A stretch of 64,000 nt of DNA from Hymenobacter sp. PAMC 26628 (GCF_001562275.1 NZ_CP014304.1:1-64000); one strand, 5' to 3'; positions 16,030-27,995 are shown, counted from the stretch's first letter. Notes: generated from the sequence alone by a model not told the origin. Numbers and translations are program-made.

Positions 16030-16252
16030 GAAAGAAGGGGAAGAGAGGGTGGGAAAAAGAATAGCTTGACAAACTGGACCTTGCGGGCCCAACAGTTCGG
16101 AGGAAGAAAGGTAGGTGCGTTTCTGGGCTTTCGGCCCTGCGGCCATCTGGAAAGTTGCTAATTAGCTATACTCACGTGGAGCGCCAATGAAAAGCCGGAC
16201 CGCCTGCCCTGGGGCAAACGGTCCGGCCAGGGGCCCCAGGGGCTCCTGGGGC

Positions 16253-17206
16253 CTACTCGTCGCTGCTGAGCTTGCCGCCCGTGACGTGTACGAGGCTGCC
16301 GGTCATGAACGAGCCATCGTCGGAGGCCAGCAGCACGTAGGCCGGGGCCAGCTCGTCGGGCTGGCCGGGGCGCTTGAGGGCCACCTCGTGGCCAAACTTC
16401 GCAATCTCATCTAGTGGCATGGTGCCGGGGATGTTGGGCGTCCACACCGGGCCGGGCACCACACAGTTCACCCGAATGTTGCGCTCGCCCAGGTACAGGG
16501 CCAGCGACTTGGTGAGGGCGTGGATGCCGGCTTTCGAGGCAGCGTAGTCTACCAAAAGCGGGATGCCCGTGATGCCCACGATGCTGCCGGTGTTCACGAT
16601 GGCGTCGCCCTTTTGCAGGTGCGGAATGGCCGCCTGCGCCATCCAGATGTAGCCCAGGATGTTGGTATCGAACGTGCGCCGGATTTGCTCCTCTGGAATG
16701 TCCTCAAATTTCTCCTGCGCCTGCTGGTAGGCGGCGTTGTTCACCAGGATGTTCAGCCGGCCGAACTCCTGCACGGTGCGGCGCACGGCCTGCTTGCACT
16801 GCTCAGGGTCGCGCACGTCGAGCTGAAGCACCAAGCAACGGCGCTTTTCGGCTTCCACCATGGCCTGGGTTTGCTGGGCATCCTCCAGGTTTTCGTTGAA
16901 CACGATGGTTACGTGGGCCCCTTCCTTGGCGAAGGCCACGGCCACGGCCCGGCCAATGCCGGAGTCGGCCCCGGTGATGAGGGCAATTTTGTCCTGGAGC
17001 TTGCCGGCGGCGCGGTAGGCCCGCAGGTCCGACTGCGGCTGCATCTTCATGTCGGCCTGCTTGCCGGGGTAGGGCAGCTTCTGGGCCACGGCCTTCATGT
17101 CTTTGGCCGTGGGGCGCACAGGCGCTTTGGAAGGCGCGGGCTTTTTGGGCTTGGGGGCGTCGGTGGGGCCCTTGGGGGCCGCGGCGGTGGGTTTTTTGGG
17201 GGGCAT
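16253..17206 (-). CDS. SDR-family oxidoreductase (YghA/GSP39-like) with K/P-rich N-terminus
   Basis: A 317-residue short-chain dehydrogenase. The Rossmann motif TGADSGIGRA is at residues 78-87, the NNAAY core near 156-160, and the catalytic triad is Ser208 (NTGSIVG), Tyr221 and Lys225 (YAASK). The pre-core segment LPYPGKQADMKMQPQSD matches the family that includes YghA and general stress protein 39, which reduce aldehydes or ketones with NAD(P)H. Unusual is the first ~45 residues, almost entirely Lys, Pro, Ala and Thr (PPKKPTAAAPKGPTDAP...), a disordered basic tail longer than normal. An aquaporin gene lies directly upstream on the same strand (64 bp), so they may share a transcript linked to stress or osmotic response. 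Confidence 0.9.
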   Translation of the reverse strand: MPPKKPTAAAPKGPTDAPKPKKPAPSKAPVRPTAKDMKAVAQKLPYPGKQADMKMQPQSDLRAYRAAGKLQDKIALITGADSGIGRAVAVAFAKEGAHVTIVFNENLEDAQQTQAMVEAEKRRCLVLQLDVRDPEQCKQAVRRTVQEFGRLNILVNNAAYQQAQEKFEDIPEEQIRRTFDTNILGYIWMAQAAIPHLQKGDAIVNTGSIVGITGIPLLVDYAASKAGIHALTKSLALYLGERNIRVNCVVPGPVWTPNIPGTMPLDEIAKFGHEVALKRPGQPDELAPAYVLLASDDGSFMTGSLVHVTGGKLSSDE

Positions 17207-17270
17207 GGCGCAAAAGAAAAGGTGGGCCTTGGCTTTACGGAAGAACGCCCCCGGTGGCCATGCTGGGGCC

Positions 17271-18053
17271 CTACGCGGTAGTATCGGGGTACACAGGTGG
17301 GCGCTCGGGCAGGGCTTTTCGGTCGCGGTAGCGCCCAAGCCACACGGCCGCGGCCCACATGGCCAGCGGGGGCCCCACGAAGTACAGCCAGAGCGCTGGG
17401 GCCAGGCCGGCAGCAGCGGCCGTGCCCGTACTGCGGGCCGGGTTCAGGCTCATGCCCGAAACGGGGGCCTCGAATACAATAAATACGGCCAGCATCAGCC
17501 CCGCCAGCGCCCCCGCCCACCCCTTGAGCCGCGCAGAATGCAGCGCCCGCAGCAGCACCAGCATGAACACCGCCGAAATGCCAATTTCGGCGAGCAGCGC
17601 CCACAGCCAGCCGTAATCGCCTTCGATGGGCCGGGTGATGTTGTAATGAATGGCGGGGTAGCCAAACCACGGTTGCAGCAGGTGAAACATGGCAAAGCCC
17701 GCCGCCAGGGCCCCCGCGAACTGGAACACCACGTACCACAACGCGTCGGCCGCGCGGATGTGGCCGAGCTGCCAGAAACCCAGCGTCACGGCTGGGTTGA
17801 AGTGGGCCCCCGAGCGCTTTCCCCAGGGCGAGTAGGCCATGGCCATAATCAGCAGCGCTATTACGGAGCCCAGCCCGACGCGCTGCCCCATTTCGCTGGG
17901 CCCGAAGGCGCGGGCCACCGCTGAATTGGGGTGGTGAAACACGACCGCCGTGGCGCTCGATACGATCAGAAAGGTTGCGGGGCCCGCTGCTTCTGCCAGG
18001 TAGTAAGGCCAATGGCGGCGCAGGGCTCGGGTCATTTCGGCGGCAAACCCCAT
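17271..18053 (-). CDS. MIP-family aquaporin/glycerol channel
   Basis: A 260-residue channel with six membrane helices and two NPA half-helix motifs, FNPAVT (NPA at about 86-88) and SLNPARSTG (about 204-206). These conduct water or small neutral solutes. The start MGFAAEMTRAL (18053) is chosen because it precedes the first helix (YYLAEAAGPATFLIV); a second Met six residues on is equally possible. Before the first NPA the loop GKRSGAHFNPAVTLGFW is of the general AQP type. The second motif has Arg after NPA, which narrows the pore. The gene sits 57 bp downstream of the lipoprotein gene and upstream of the SDR, all on the minus strand. Confidence 0.9.
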   Translation of the reverse strand: MGFAAEMTRALRRHWPYYLAEAAGPATFLIVSSATAVVFHHPNSAVARAFGPSEMGQRVGLGSVIALLIMAMAYSPWGKRSGAHFNPAVTLGFWQLGHIRAADALWYVVFQFAGALAAGFAMFHLLQPWFGYPAIHYNITRPIEGDYGWLWALLAEIGISAVFMLVLLRALHSARLKGWAGALAGLMLAVFIVFEAPVSGMSLNPARSTGTAAAAGLAPALWLYFVGPPLAMWAAAVWLGRYRDRKALPERPPVYPDTTA

Positions 18054-18110
18054 GGGGCAAAGGGCGTTGGTAGACGTTCTCCAACGCAAAAACGCCCGGT
18101 GGGTTGGCAA

Positions 18111-18671
18111 TTAGTGGCGAGCGGCGGCGGGGTCGCGGGTGGCGGCGTGCAGCTCAGCGGCGGTGTGGCCAGCTTGCAGAGCCACAAACTCGGCCTGCCA
18201 GGCGCGCACGCGCAACTCATCGCGTGCGGGCAAGTCGAGGCGCACGCGGGCCAGGGCGGCGTTCACGTCGGCGTACACGGCGCGGGCGTAGTCCCAGTCG
18301 CGGTTGGTCCAAGCCGCGCGGCGGGCGCGGGTTTGCTGCAACAGCTGCTGGTAGGGGCCCCCGATGGTGGCCGGCATCATGGCGTCGAGGTGCCCGGCGT
18401 AGGGCCCCAGCAGGTTGGCAGTGAAGATTTTTTTGCGGGCCGGGCTCAGGGGCTCGGCGCGGCGGGCGCGGTTAGCGGCGTCGTAGCGGGCGGCTTCGCG
18501 GCCCACGCGGGCCAGGGTGTGGGCCCCTTGGCGGGCCAGCGTATCGAGCTTGTGCGCCTGCTCGCGTACCACGGCCTGGCGCTCCCGCGGGGTCGAGTCG
18601 CAGGCCGTCAGCAGGCCGACCAGGGCCCCCAGCGCCAGTACATGGGTCAGGAAAGAGAAGAGCGTTTTCAT
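18111..18671 (-). CDS. Hypothetical lipoprotein
   Basis: A 186-residue protein with a clear lipoprotein signal: MKTLFSFLTHVLALGALVGLLTAC, lipidated Cys at residue 24. The mature part is almost all alpha-helical, rich in Ala and Arg (EQAHKLDTLARQGAHTLARVGREAARYD), with ANLLGPYAGHLDAMMPATIGGPYQQLL in the middle, and no domain that I recognise. Hymenobacter-type genomes have many such small lipoproteins. Probably attached to the outer membrane facing the periplasm. It could belong with the downstream aquaporin and SDR. Confidence 0.75.
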   Translation of the reverse strand: MKTLFSFLTHVLALGALVGLLTACDSTPRERQAVVREQAHKLDTLARQGAHTLARVGREAARYDAANRARRAEPLSPARKKIFTANLLGPYAGHLDAMMPATIGGPYQQLLQQTRARRAAWTNRDWDYARAVYADVNAALARVRLDLPARDELRVRAWQAEFVALQAGHTAAELHAATRDPAAARH

Positions 18672-18760
18672 GGCTGAAATGTATTTACTAGTCGGTGGTT
18701 GTCAGTTTCTACTTGTCAGTCAATAAGTTACAAGGCGGCCAACAACTGCCAACTAGCACC

Positions 18761-19240
18761 TTAGAATGTGCCGTTGCCGTCCTCCAGCTGCTCGCGCAGG
18801 ACCAGCTGCTGCTCGCGCAGGCCGGGCAGGTGCGGGCACAGGGCCTCCAGCTGCTTCAGCGTGCGCAGGGCCCGGCGCGGGTCGGCCAGCTGCCGCAAAA
18901 TGGCCGCCTGGCCCCACAGGGCCCCAAAGTGTCGGGGCTCGCGGCGCAGGGTTTCGGCAATGTCGGCCAGCGAGGCGCGGTAGTCGCCGCGCTGGTAGTA
19001 GGCCGTAGCGCGCTTGTTCCAGCCTTCGGCCAGGTGCGGGGCAGCGGCAATTAGTTCGTCAAACACGCCGATGGCGCGGGTGAAATCGGCGGCTTGCAGG
19101 GCCCGCATGCCGGCCTCCAGCTGCTTGTCGAGGGCCGCGTCGCCGGTGGCCAGCCACACCTGCCAGATGCCGTTTTGCAGGGCCTCAATCTCGGCCGGCG
19201 CAGTGGCCACGCGGAGCTGGGCAAAGAGGTCGTCGAGCAT
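18761..19240 (-). CDS. Small TPR-repeat protein
   Basis: A 159-residue soluble protein with two to three tetratricopeptide repeats: DFTRAIGVFDELIAAAPHLAEGWNKRATAYY, then GDYRASLADIAETLRREPRHFGALWGQAAIL, then DPRRALRTLKQLEALCP. These helical hairpins make a protein-binding surface. The N-terminus (LDDLFAQLRVATAPAEIEALQNGIWQVWLATGD) matches a family of small bacterial TPR proteins. No signal peptide is seen. It lies downstream of metF, separated by an imperfect palindrome of the dispersed repeat family, so joint transcription is doubtful. Confidence 0.82.
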   Translation of the reverse strand: MLDDLFAQLRVATAPAEIEALQNGIWQVWLATGDAALDKQLEAGMRALQAADFTRAIGVFDELIAAAPHLAEGWNKRATAYYQRGDYRASLADIAETLRREPRHFGALWGQAAILRQLADPRRALRTLKQLEALCPHLPGLREQQLVLREQLEDGNGTF

Positions 19241-19336
19241 GTTTTTGATTTGCGAATGTGGAAATGTGGGTAGCCGCTAATTTCCTCTACGAGTTGCCCG
19301 CCAATCGATATACATTGAAACTCAATTTCCACATTA

Positions 19337-19430
19337 AGCGGCCACCCAATTAGGCAGTCACGCTGAGCGCAGCCGAAGCATTTTCACCGCCTCGCTGTGC
19401 TCAGCATGACCGCCTAATTGGGTAGCCGCT
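19337..19430. repeat. Intergenic inverted repeat, GTCATGCTGA family member
   Basis: 37-base arms (19337-19373 and 19394-19430) are complementary with four mismatches, all transitions. The inner part (GTCACGCTGAGCGCAGC / GCTGTGCTCAGCATGAC) belongs to the same family as the elements at 27826, 28452 and 35662. The outer part carries TAGCCGCT, which recurs at 19268 and 30538. It separates metF from the TPR gene. Confidence 0.85.
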
Positions 19431-19435
19431 AAGAA

Positions 19436-20392
19436 TTAAAACAGCTCCCGGGCCACCTTGCGGATGTTTTCCGACTTGCCCATCGAGTAGTAGTGCAGCG
19501 AGGGCACGCCGTGGGCCATCAGTTCGCGGCTCTGATTGAGGCACCACTCGGTGCCAATGATGCGGGCGGCCTCGTTGTCGCGGCACTGGCTGATGGCTTC
19601 CACCAGCGGCTCGGGGAAGTTGAGGAAGAAGTTGCGCGGCAGGGCCGAGAGCTGGGCCTTGGTGGTGAGCGGCTTGAGGCCCGGGATGATGGGCACCGTG
19701 ATACCCGCCGCCCGGCAGCGGCGCTCAAAGTCGAAAAACTGCTCGTTGTCGAAAAACATCTGGGTCACAATGTAGTCGGCGCCGCGGTCCACCTTGTGCT
19801 TGAGGTAACGGATGTCGGCCCCGTAGTTGGGGGCCTCGAAGTGCTTTTCGGGGTAGCCGGCCGTGCCGATGCAGAAGTTGGTGGCCCAGGCGTCGTCCTG
19901 CTCCTGGTCGAGGTACTCGCCCTTGTTCAGGTCGGACACCTGCCCAATGAGGTCGCAGGCGTAGGCGTGGCCGTCGGGCTCGGGCTTGAACACGCCCTCC
20001 GACTTAATGGGGTCGCCGCGCAGGGCCAGGATGGTGTCGATGCCCAGGAAGTGTAGGTCAATCAGTGCGTTCTCCGTTTCTTCCTTCGTGAAGCCGCCGC
20101 AGATGAGGTGGGGCACGGTGTCCACGTCGAAGCGGTTTTTGATGGCCGCGCAGATGCCCACCGTGCCCGGCCGGCGGCGCACGGTTTTTTTCTCCAGCAG
20201 GCCGTTGGGGTGCTGGCGGTACACGTATTCCTCGCGGTGGTAGGTCACGTCGATGAACGGCGGCTTGAATTCCATCAGCGGCTCGATGTTCGAGAACAGC
20301 GTGTGGATGTTCTCGCCCTTTTTGGGCGGCAGCACTTCGAAGGAAAACAGCGTTTTGCCCTTGGCCTGGGCGAGGTGTTCGGTCACTTTCAT
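19436..20392 (-). CDS. metF: Methylenetetrahydrofolate reductase
   Basis: A 318-residue FAD enzyme that reduces 5,10-methylene-THF to 5-methyl-THF, the methyl donor for methionine synthase. The N-terminus has FSFEVLPPKKGENIHTLF (the conserved FEFFPPK region with the catalytic Glu), then FIDVTYH, GICAAIKNRFDVDTVPHLICGG, DTILALRGDP, the FAD-binding strand IGTAGYPEKH, and DYIVTQMFFDNEQFFDF. Length is normal for the bacterial type (about 290-320). metH lies upstream on the same strand with 185 bp between, so the pair forms the last two steps of methionine synthesis. The SAM riboswitch before metH probably covers metF too if transcription continues through the palindrome in the gap. Confidence 0.97.
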   Translation of the reverse strand: MKVTEHLAQAKGKTLFSFEVLPPKKGENIHTLFSNIEPLMEFKPPFIDVTYHREEYVYRQHPNGLLEKKTVRRRPGTVGICAAIKNRFDVDTVPHLICGGFTKEETENALIDLHFLGIDTILALRGDPIKSEGVFKPEPDGHAYACDLIGQVSDLNKGEYLDQEQDDAWATNFCIGTAGYPEKHFEAPNYGADIRYLKHKVDRGADYIVTQMFFDNEQFFDFERRCRAAGITVPIIPGLKPLTTKAQLSALPRNFFLNFPEPLVEAISQCRDNEAARIIGTEWCLNQSRELMAHGVPSLHYYSMGKSENIRKVARELF

Positions 20393-20398
20393 TGTCTA

Positions 20399-20577
20399 AG
20401 CTGTTGGCTATTAGCTGCTAGCCGTTAGCCAATCGTTGAATCGTGGGGGCGGGCTGCCGGCTTTTCCGCCGGCTGCCCGCTAATCGTTGCGGTTGTTGTT
20501 TGCGCCTTGCTGCGCTTAAGGGCCCCAGGGTTACCGGGCAGCCGGCGAAAAAGCCGGCAGCCCGGGCCAGGCGGCAG

Positions 20578-20593
<16 letters not shown>
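20399..20593. repeat. Nested palindrome between metH and metF
   Basis: The outer arms are AGCTGTTGGCTATTAGCTGC (20399-20418) and GCAGCTATTGGCTAACAGCT (20574-20593), reverse complements with two mismatches. Inside, a 28-bp unit at about 20450-20478 (GGGCTGCCGGC-TTTTCC-GCCGGCTGCCC) is repeated in inverted orientation at about 20536-20563 with one mismatch, and each unit can itself form a hairpin. The right outer arm overlaps the end of the metH coding sequence, including its stop. Confidence 0.8.
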
Positions 20594-24330
<3,737 letters not shown>

Positions 24331-24361
24331 GCTAACCAGATAAAAGCGGCGGATAAACGCG

Positions 24362-24402
24362 CCTATCCAGAAAGAAACCCGCTCCCCTAAGGGGCGGTTC
24401 CG
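24362..24402 (-). promoter_or_regulatory. Probable expression platform of the metH riboswitch
   Basis: On the minus strand the aptamer is followed by a GC hairpin (CCGCCCCTTAGGGGAGCGG) and then TTTCTTTCTGGATAG, ending about 30 bases before the metH ATG. The segment TCTTTCTGGATAG (13 bases) is the exact complement of CTATCCAGAAAGA in the 5' strand of the aptamer's first stem. Pairing between them would undo that stem, giving an alternative fold for the SAM-free state. Confidence 0.65.
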
Positions 24403-24513
24403 GCTGTCATCTTCTTCGGCCAAACGCGTTGGCAGAACGGGAGTTGGCACCTACTCAGAGCAGGTTGCCAAGACGTCACAGGGCCCAGTCCCTCGGTCTT
24501 TCTGGATAGCAGC
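24403..24513 (-). ncRNA. SAM-I (S-box) riboswitch aptamer
   Basis: Read on the minus strand, the region shows the S-box consensus in order: GAGGGACTGGGCCC, TGACG, GGCAACC, AGGTGCCAACTCC and GAAGATGACAGC. The first stem pairs GCTGCTATC at the 5' end with GATGACAGC at the 3' end, using one mismatch and a G-U pair. SAM-I aptamers bind S-adenosylmethionine and lower expression of methionine genes when it is plentiful. Here it lies in the leader of metH, 72 bases from the start codon. Confidence 0.95.
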
Positions 24514-24552
24514 TTCTGCGAAGATACGCACGGCGCGTCACCTCACCCCCGG

Positions 24553-24639
24553 CCCCTCTCCTGCGGAGAGGGGTGCGTTCAAGTTGCTTGTTCAGCTTTT
24601 AACGTTCAGGTACTGGCACCCCTCTCCGCTGGAGAGGGG
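24553..24639. repeat. Inverted repeat of CCCCTCTCC-N4-GGAGAGGGG units
   Basis: 24553-24576 and 24616-24639 are reverse complements with one mismatch; each unit is also a small palindrome (CCCCTCTCCTGCGGAGAGGGG). It lies between the metH leader and the 3' end of moeA, both on the minus strand. It may stop moeA transcription; no T-tract is seen. Confidence 0.8.
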
Positions 24640-24687
24640 GCCTGCCCCGTGGAGCCCGCGTGGTTTCCTTGGCTCAGCTTCCTATCG

Positions 24688-25899
24688 CTACGACAGCGGC
24701 CAGGCCGGCCACACGGTGCCGGGGGCAAAGTCCGTCAGCTCCGCCGGTAGCTCCAGAAACGCGTCGGCTCCGAGCAGGCCGGCCAGGTCGCCAGAGCCGC
24801 CCACGGCCACGGGCGTGGCGCGGCGCACCCCCAGCGCATCCACAGCAATGGCCACCGGCAGCAGGTGCGCCAGCGCGGGGCGGAACTGCACGGGGGCCGT
24901 GAGCACGGCCGGCGTGGGGCCCGGGGCCCCGGCCGCCGGCTGCTGGCGGGCCAGCAACCAGGGCCGCACGTAGCGGGCCGCCGTCAGCAGCGTCGACACC
25001 GGGTTGCCGGGCAGGCCGAATACCACGGGGCCCCCATCGGCCCAGGCCCCAAACCACATGGGCTTGCCGGGGCGCTGGTTCACTTCGTGGAAAATTTCTT
25101 CCACGCCCAGCGCGCGCAGCAGTGCGGGCAGGTGGTCGGCGCGGCCCTTGCTCACGGCCCCGCTCAGCACCACGGCGTCGAAGCCGGCGGCGAGGATGTT
25201 CGTGAGGCCCTGGCGCAGCGTGGGCAGGTCGTCGGGCAGGTGAAACAGGTGCACGTCGGCCCCGGCGGGGGCCAGCAGGGCCTGCACGGCATAGGCATTG
25301 GAGCGCCGGATTTGGTGGGGCAGGGGCGTGGCGGCCACGTCCACCAGCTCGTCGCCGGTGCTCACCACCGCTACCCGGGCCAGGCGCGTCACGCGCACCT
25401 CGGGGGCCCCCACGGTGGCGGCCACGGCCAGGGCGGCGGGCGTGAGGCGGGTGCCGGCGGGCAGCAGCAGGTCGCCGCGGCGGCGGTCGGTGGCTTGGGC
25501 GTGGATGTTCGCGCCGGGCCGGGCAGGCGGCGCAATGTTGATGGTCGCCTGCTGGTTGTCAAGGGTAATATCTTCGTAGCGCACCACCGCATCGGCCCCG
25601 GGGGGCAGCACGGCGCCGGTCATCACCTCCACGGCCACGCCCGGGCCGGGCAGCGGCCGGGCGGGGGCCCCGGCAAACTGCGCGTGCGCCACCGGAAACA
25701 CCGTTTGGCCGCCGGCCCAGGCGGCGTAAGCCACGGCAATGCCGTCCATCGCCACCCGGTCGAAGGGCGGGAAGTCGCGGTCGGCGGCCAGTTCTTCGGC
25801 CAGGATGCGGCCGGCGGCGGCGGCCAGGGGCAGGGTTTCGGGCGGCAGCGGGTGGGCGGTGGCCAGCACGCGGGCGTAGGCTTCGGCGGTGGAAATCAT
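24688..25899 (-). CDS. moeA: Molybdopterin molybdotransferase
   Basis: A 403-residue cytoplasmic enzyme that inserts molybdate into adenylated molybdopterin, the final step of molybdenum cofactor synthesis. Key stretches are FPPFDRVAMDGIAV (domain I), MTGAVLPPGADAVVRYED (domain III edge), VVSTGDELVD (start of the MogA-like domain), LSGAVSKGRADHLPALL (usually SGGVSxGxxD; the second Gly is Ala here) and FGLPGNPVSTLL. The C-terminal domain IV is present. Length matches the family. It is divergent from moaC across a 199-bp gap carrying paired TTGTCAG repeats, so the two transcripts share a control region. Confidence 0.95.
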   Translation of the reverse strand: MISTAEAYARVLATAHPLPPETLPLAAAAGRILAEELAADRDFPPFDRVAMDGIAVAYAAWAGGQTVFPVAHAQFAGAPARPLPGPGVAVEVMTGAVLPPGADAVVRYEDITLDNQQATINIAPPARPGANIHAQATDRRRGDLLLPAGTRLTPAALAVAATVGAPEVRVTRLARVAVVSTGDELVDVAATPLPHQIRRSNAYAVQALLAPAGADVHLFHLPDDLPTLRQGLTNILAAGFDAVVLSGAVSKGRADHLPALLRALGVEEIFHEVNQRPGKPMWFGAWADGGPVVFGLPGNPVSTLLTAARYVRPWLLARQQPAAGAPGPTPAVLTAPVQFRPALAHLLPVAIAVDALGVRRATPVAVGGSGDLAGLLGADAFLELPAELTDFAPGTVWPAWPLS

Positions 25900-26098
25900 G
25901 GCTGGTTGTCAGTTATTTGTTGTCAGTTGTCAGTTGTCAGGCGACTGGCACGCAGGAAGTGTTCGGCTCCCAAAGGTGGCCCAGTCGCACCTTTGCGGCC
26001 ACCAACTGCTGAAGCGACTGGCGGAACGTATACGGTCTCACCGGCCCGCCGCCGCCCCGGGCCCCTGACAACTGACAACCAACAACTGCCAACTAATC
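25900..26098. promoter_or_regulatory. Divergent control region between moeA and moaC with TTGTCAG repeats
   Basis: Just upstream of moeA lies an array of TTGTCAGT words (25914-25940, four copies of TTGTCAG). Upstream of moaC the complementary CTGACAACTGACAACC appears (26064-26080), so the two ends of the gap can pair. A short GCGACTGGC word also occurs twice (25941, about 26013). Promoters for both genes must be here, but I cannot place -33/-7 boxes with confidence, and no molybdenum cofactor riboswitch pattern is visible. Confidence 0.6.
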
Positions 26099-26590
26099 AT
26101 GCTGTCCGACAAATTCACCCACGTCAACGCCGCCAACCAGCCCACGATGGTCGATGTGGGTGCGAAAGCGCCCACCCGCCGCCTGGCCCGCGCCCACTGC
26201 CGCGTGGTGCTGGGCCCCGAGCTGCTGGGCCGCGTGCGGGCCGGCGAGCTGCCCAGCCACAAAGGCCCGGTTATTCACACGGCCATCCTGGCGGGCATCA
26301 TGGGGGCCAAAAAAACGGCCGACCTTATCCCACTGTGCCACCCCCTGGGCCTGGACGACTGCCAAATTACCATCGAGCCCGACGGCCCCGACGCCCTGCG
26401 CGTGGTATGCACGGCCGTCGTCACAGGCCGCACCGGCGTCGAAATGGAAGCCCTGACCGGCGCCAGCGTGGCTGCCCTCACTATTTACGACATGTGCAAG
26501 GCCTTCTCGCACGACATCACCATCACGGGCGTGCAGCTAATTGAAAAAACCGGCGGCAAGCGCGACTTCCTGCGGCCCGAAAAAGCGTAA
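26099..26590 (+). CDS. moaC: Cyclic pyranopterin monophosphate synthase
   Basis: A 163-residue enzyme that, after MoaA, converts the rearranged GTP intermediate into cyclic pyranopterin monophosphate. Conserved stretches: MVDVGAKAPTRRLARA, KGPVIHTAILAGIMGAKKTADLIPLCHPL (catalytic Lys and His), GRTGVEMEALTGASVAALTIYDMCKAF (active-site Asp and the ALTG-V loop) and IEKTGGKRDF. Length is typical (about 160). The ATG at 26099 overlaps nothing and is followed 5 bp after the stop by the MobA-type gene, forming a two-gene operon. Confidence 0.97.
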   Translation: MLSDKFTHVNAANQPTMVDVGAKAPTRRLARAHCRVVLGPELLGRVRAGELPSHKGPVIHTAILAGIMGAKKTADLIPLCHPLGLDDCQITIEPDGPDALRVVCTAVVTGRTGVEMEALTGASVAALTIYDMCKAFSHDITITGVQLIEKTGGKRDFLRPEKA

Positions 26591-26595
26591 TCCTT

Positions 26596-27789
26596 ATGGA
26601 AAACCACCCCGATAGCGCCCCGAAACGCGCCAAGCACGCCGCCCTGGCCCGGCCCGACGTGGGCGAATTTGGCCGCCACGAGCTGGCCATTCTGGGTGCC
26701 CCGTGCGGCGCCATCCAGGCGCTGGTGGCGCGGTTGCTGCCCCACCTGGCTCCGGCCCTGCGCATGGCCTACGTCGATGCCGACCACGCCGCCGGCGACG
26801 CCGCCCTGGGGGCCCCCGCGCCCGCCAAGCTGGTGCCAGCCGTGGGCGAAAACGGCCTCTCGGCTGAGCTGGTCGATAAAATTACCTACCGCCAACTCAA
26901 CACTGCGCGGGCCTTGGACAAGTTCTCGCAGCCCGAGCTGCTGGCCCACGAAAGCATAGTGCTCGTAAACGGCAACCACTTCCGTGCCCGCCAGCAAGTT
27001 GTCATCGTTGACCCGCGCAAGCCGCTGGACAAGAAGCTCGACCGCCTCACCGACGTGCGCCTCGTGCTGCTGGCCGAGGGCCAAACCGAGCTGCCGCCGG
27101 TGCTGTTGGCGCACCTGGCCGGGGCCCCACTGCCGCCCGTGCTGCCCCTGGCCGATGCGGCCGGCATTGCCGCGTTCATCCAACAATGGTACGCCGCGGC
27201 CGTGCCCGTGCTGCGCGGCCTGGTGCTGGCCGGTGGCCGCAGCGAGCGGATGCGCACCGACAAAGGGGCCCTGCGCTACCACGGCGGCGCCGACCAGCGC
27301 CAGTACACCGCCGCGCTGCTCCACGAGTTTTGCGCCGACGTGCGCGTATCCGTCCGCCCCGACCAGGCCAACGAGCTGCCCGCCGGCCTCGTGCCGCTGC
27401 CCGACACGTTTGCCGGCCTGGGGCCCCTGGGCGGGGTGCTCTCCGCGTTTCGCGCCGACCCCAACGCCGCGTGGCTGGTGCTGGCCTGCGACCTGCCGCT
27501 GCTCACCCGCACCACGCTGGATTTTTTGGTGAGCCACCGCCAGCCCGCCCGCTTCGCCACCGCCCTGCAAAGCCCCTGGAACGACTTCCCCGAGCCACTC
27601 ATTACCATCTGGGAACCAAGGGCTTACGGCGAGCTGCTGCGCTTCCTCAGCCTCGGCTACTCGTGCCCGCGCAAGGCCCTCATCAACTCCGATACCGCCG
27701 TGCTGGCCCCGCCCGTACCCGAGGAACTGCGCAACGTGAACACCCCCGAGGAGCGCGCCGAAGTGGAAACGGCGCTGCAAGGTGGTTGA
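26596..27789 (+). CDS. MobB-like/MobA fusion: molybdenum cofactor guanylyltransferase
   Basis: A 397-residue two-part protein. Residues ~210-397 are a MobA-type nucleotidyltransferase (GLVLAGGRSERMRTDKGAL, the G-loop and Lys; LACDLPLL with the Mg-binding Asp), which attaches GMP to the cofactor to make MGD. Residues 1-205 resemble MobB in layout (YVDADHAAGD, VLVNGNHFRARQQVVIVDP, LDRLTDVRLVLL), but where MobB has a P-loop GxxGxGKT this has LGAPCGAIQALV, which lacks the Lys and Ser/Thr for nucleotide phosphate. The N-part is thus unlikely to bind GTP in the usual way. It follows moaC by 5 bp. MGD would be needed by the FdhF-like enzyme at 46-48.6 kb. Confidence 0.88.
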   Translation: MENHPDSAPKRAKHAALARPDVGEFGRHELAILGAPCGAIQALVARLLPHLAPALRMAYVDADHAAGDAALGAPAPAKLVPAVGENGLSAELVDKITYRQLNTARALDKFSQPELLAHESIVLVNGNHFRARQQVVIVDPRKPLDKKLDRLTDVRLVLLAEGQTELPPVLLAHLAGAPLPPVLPLADAAGIAAFIQQWYAAAVPVLRGLVLAGGRSERMRTDKGALRYHGGADQRQYTAALLHEFCADVRVSVRPDQANELPAGLVPLPDTFAGLGPLGGVLSAFRADPNAAWLVLACDLPLLTRTTLDFLVSHRQPARFATALQSPWNDFPEPLITIWEPRAYGELLRFLSLGYSCPRKALINSDTAVLAPPVPEELRNVNTPEERAEVETALQGG

Positions 27790-27825
27790 AAAAGGGCAGT
27801 AGTAGTAAGGACAGTTGTACTAAAA

Positions 27826-27944
27826 AGCTATCCGGCTAGGGACTGTCATGCTGACGAAGGAAGCAGCTTCTCACCGCTGAACGACCTGCTCTATCCTGAT
27901 AAGATGCTTCCTTCGTCAGCATGACAGTCCCTCGCTGGATAGCT
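27826..27944. repeat. Intergenic palindrome, 40-base arms, between convergent genes
   Basis: 27826-27865 and 27905-27944 are reverse complements with two mismatches. The inner part GTCATGCTGACGAAGGAAGCA belongs to the dispersed GTCATGCTGA family. It separates the mobBA-like gene (plus) from moaE (minus), where a bidirectional terminator would be useful. Confidence 0.88.
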
Positions 27945-27995
27945 TAGCATGACCGTTCTGTTTTCTTTGGCCTTAAATTTAAGATAATACGGCTC

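Noticed and set aside
24403..24513. Cobalamin riboswitch before the B12-dependent metH
   Set aside because: The leader fits the S-box consensus in all core positions and lacks the B12-box.
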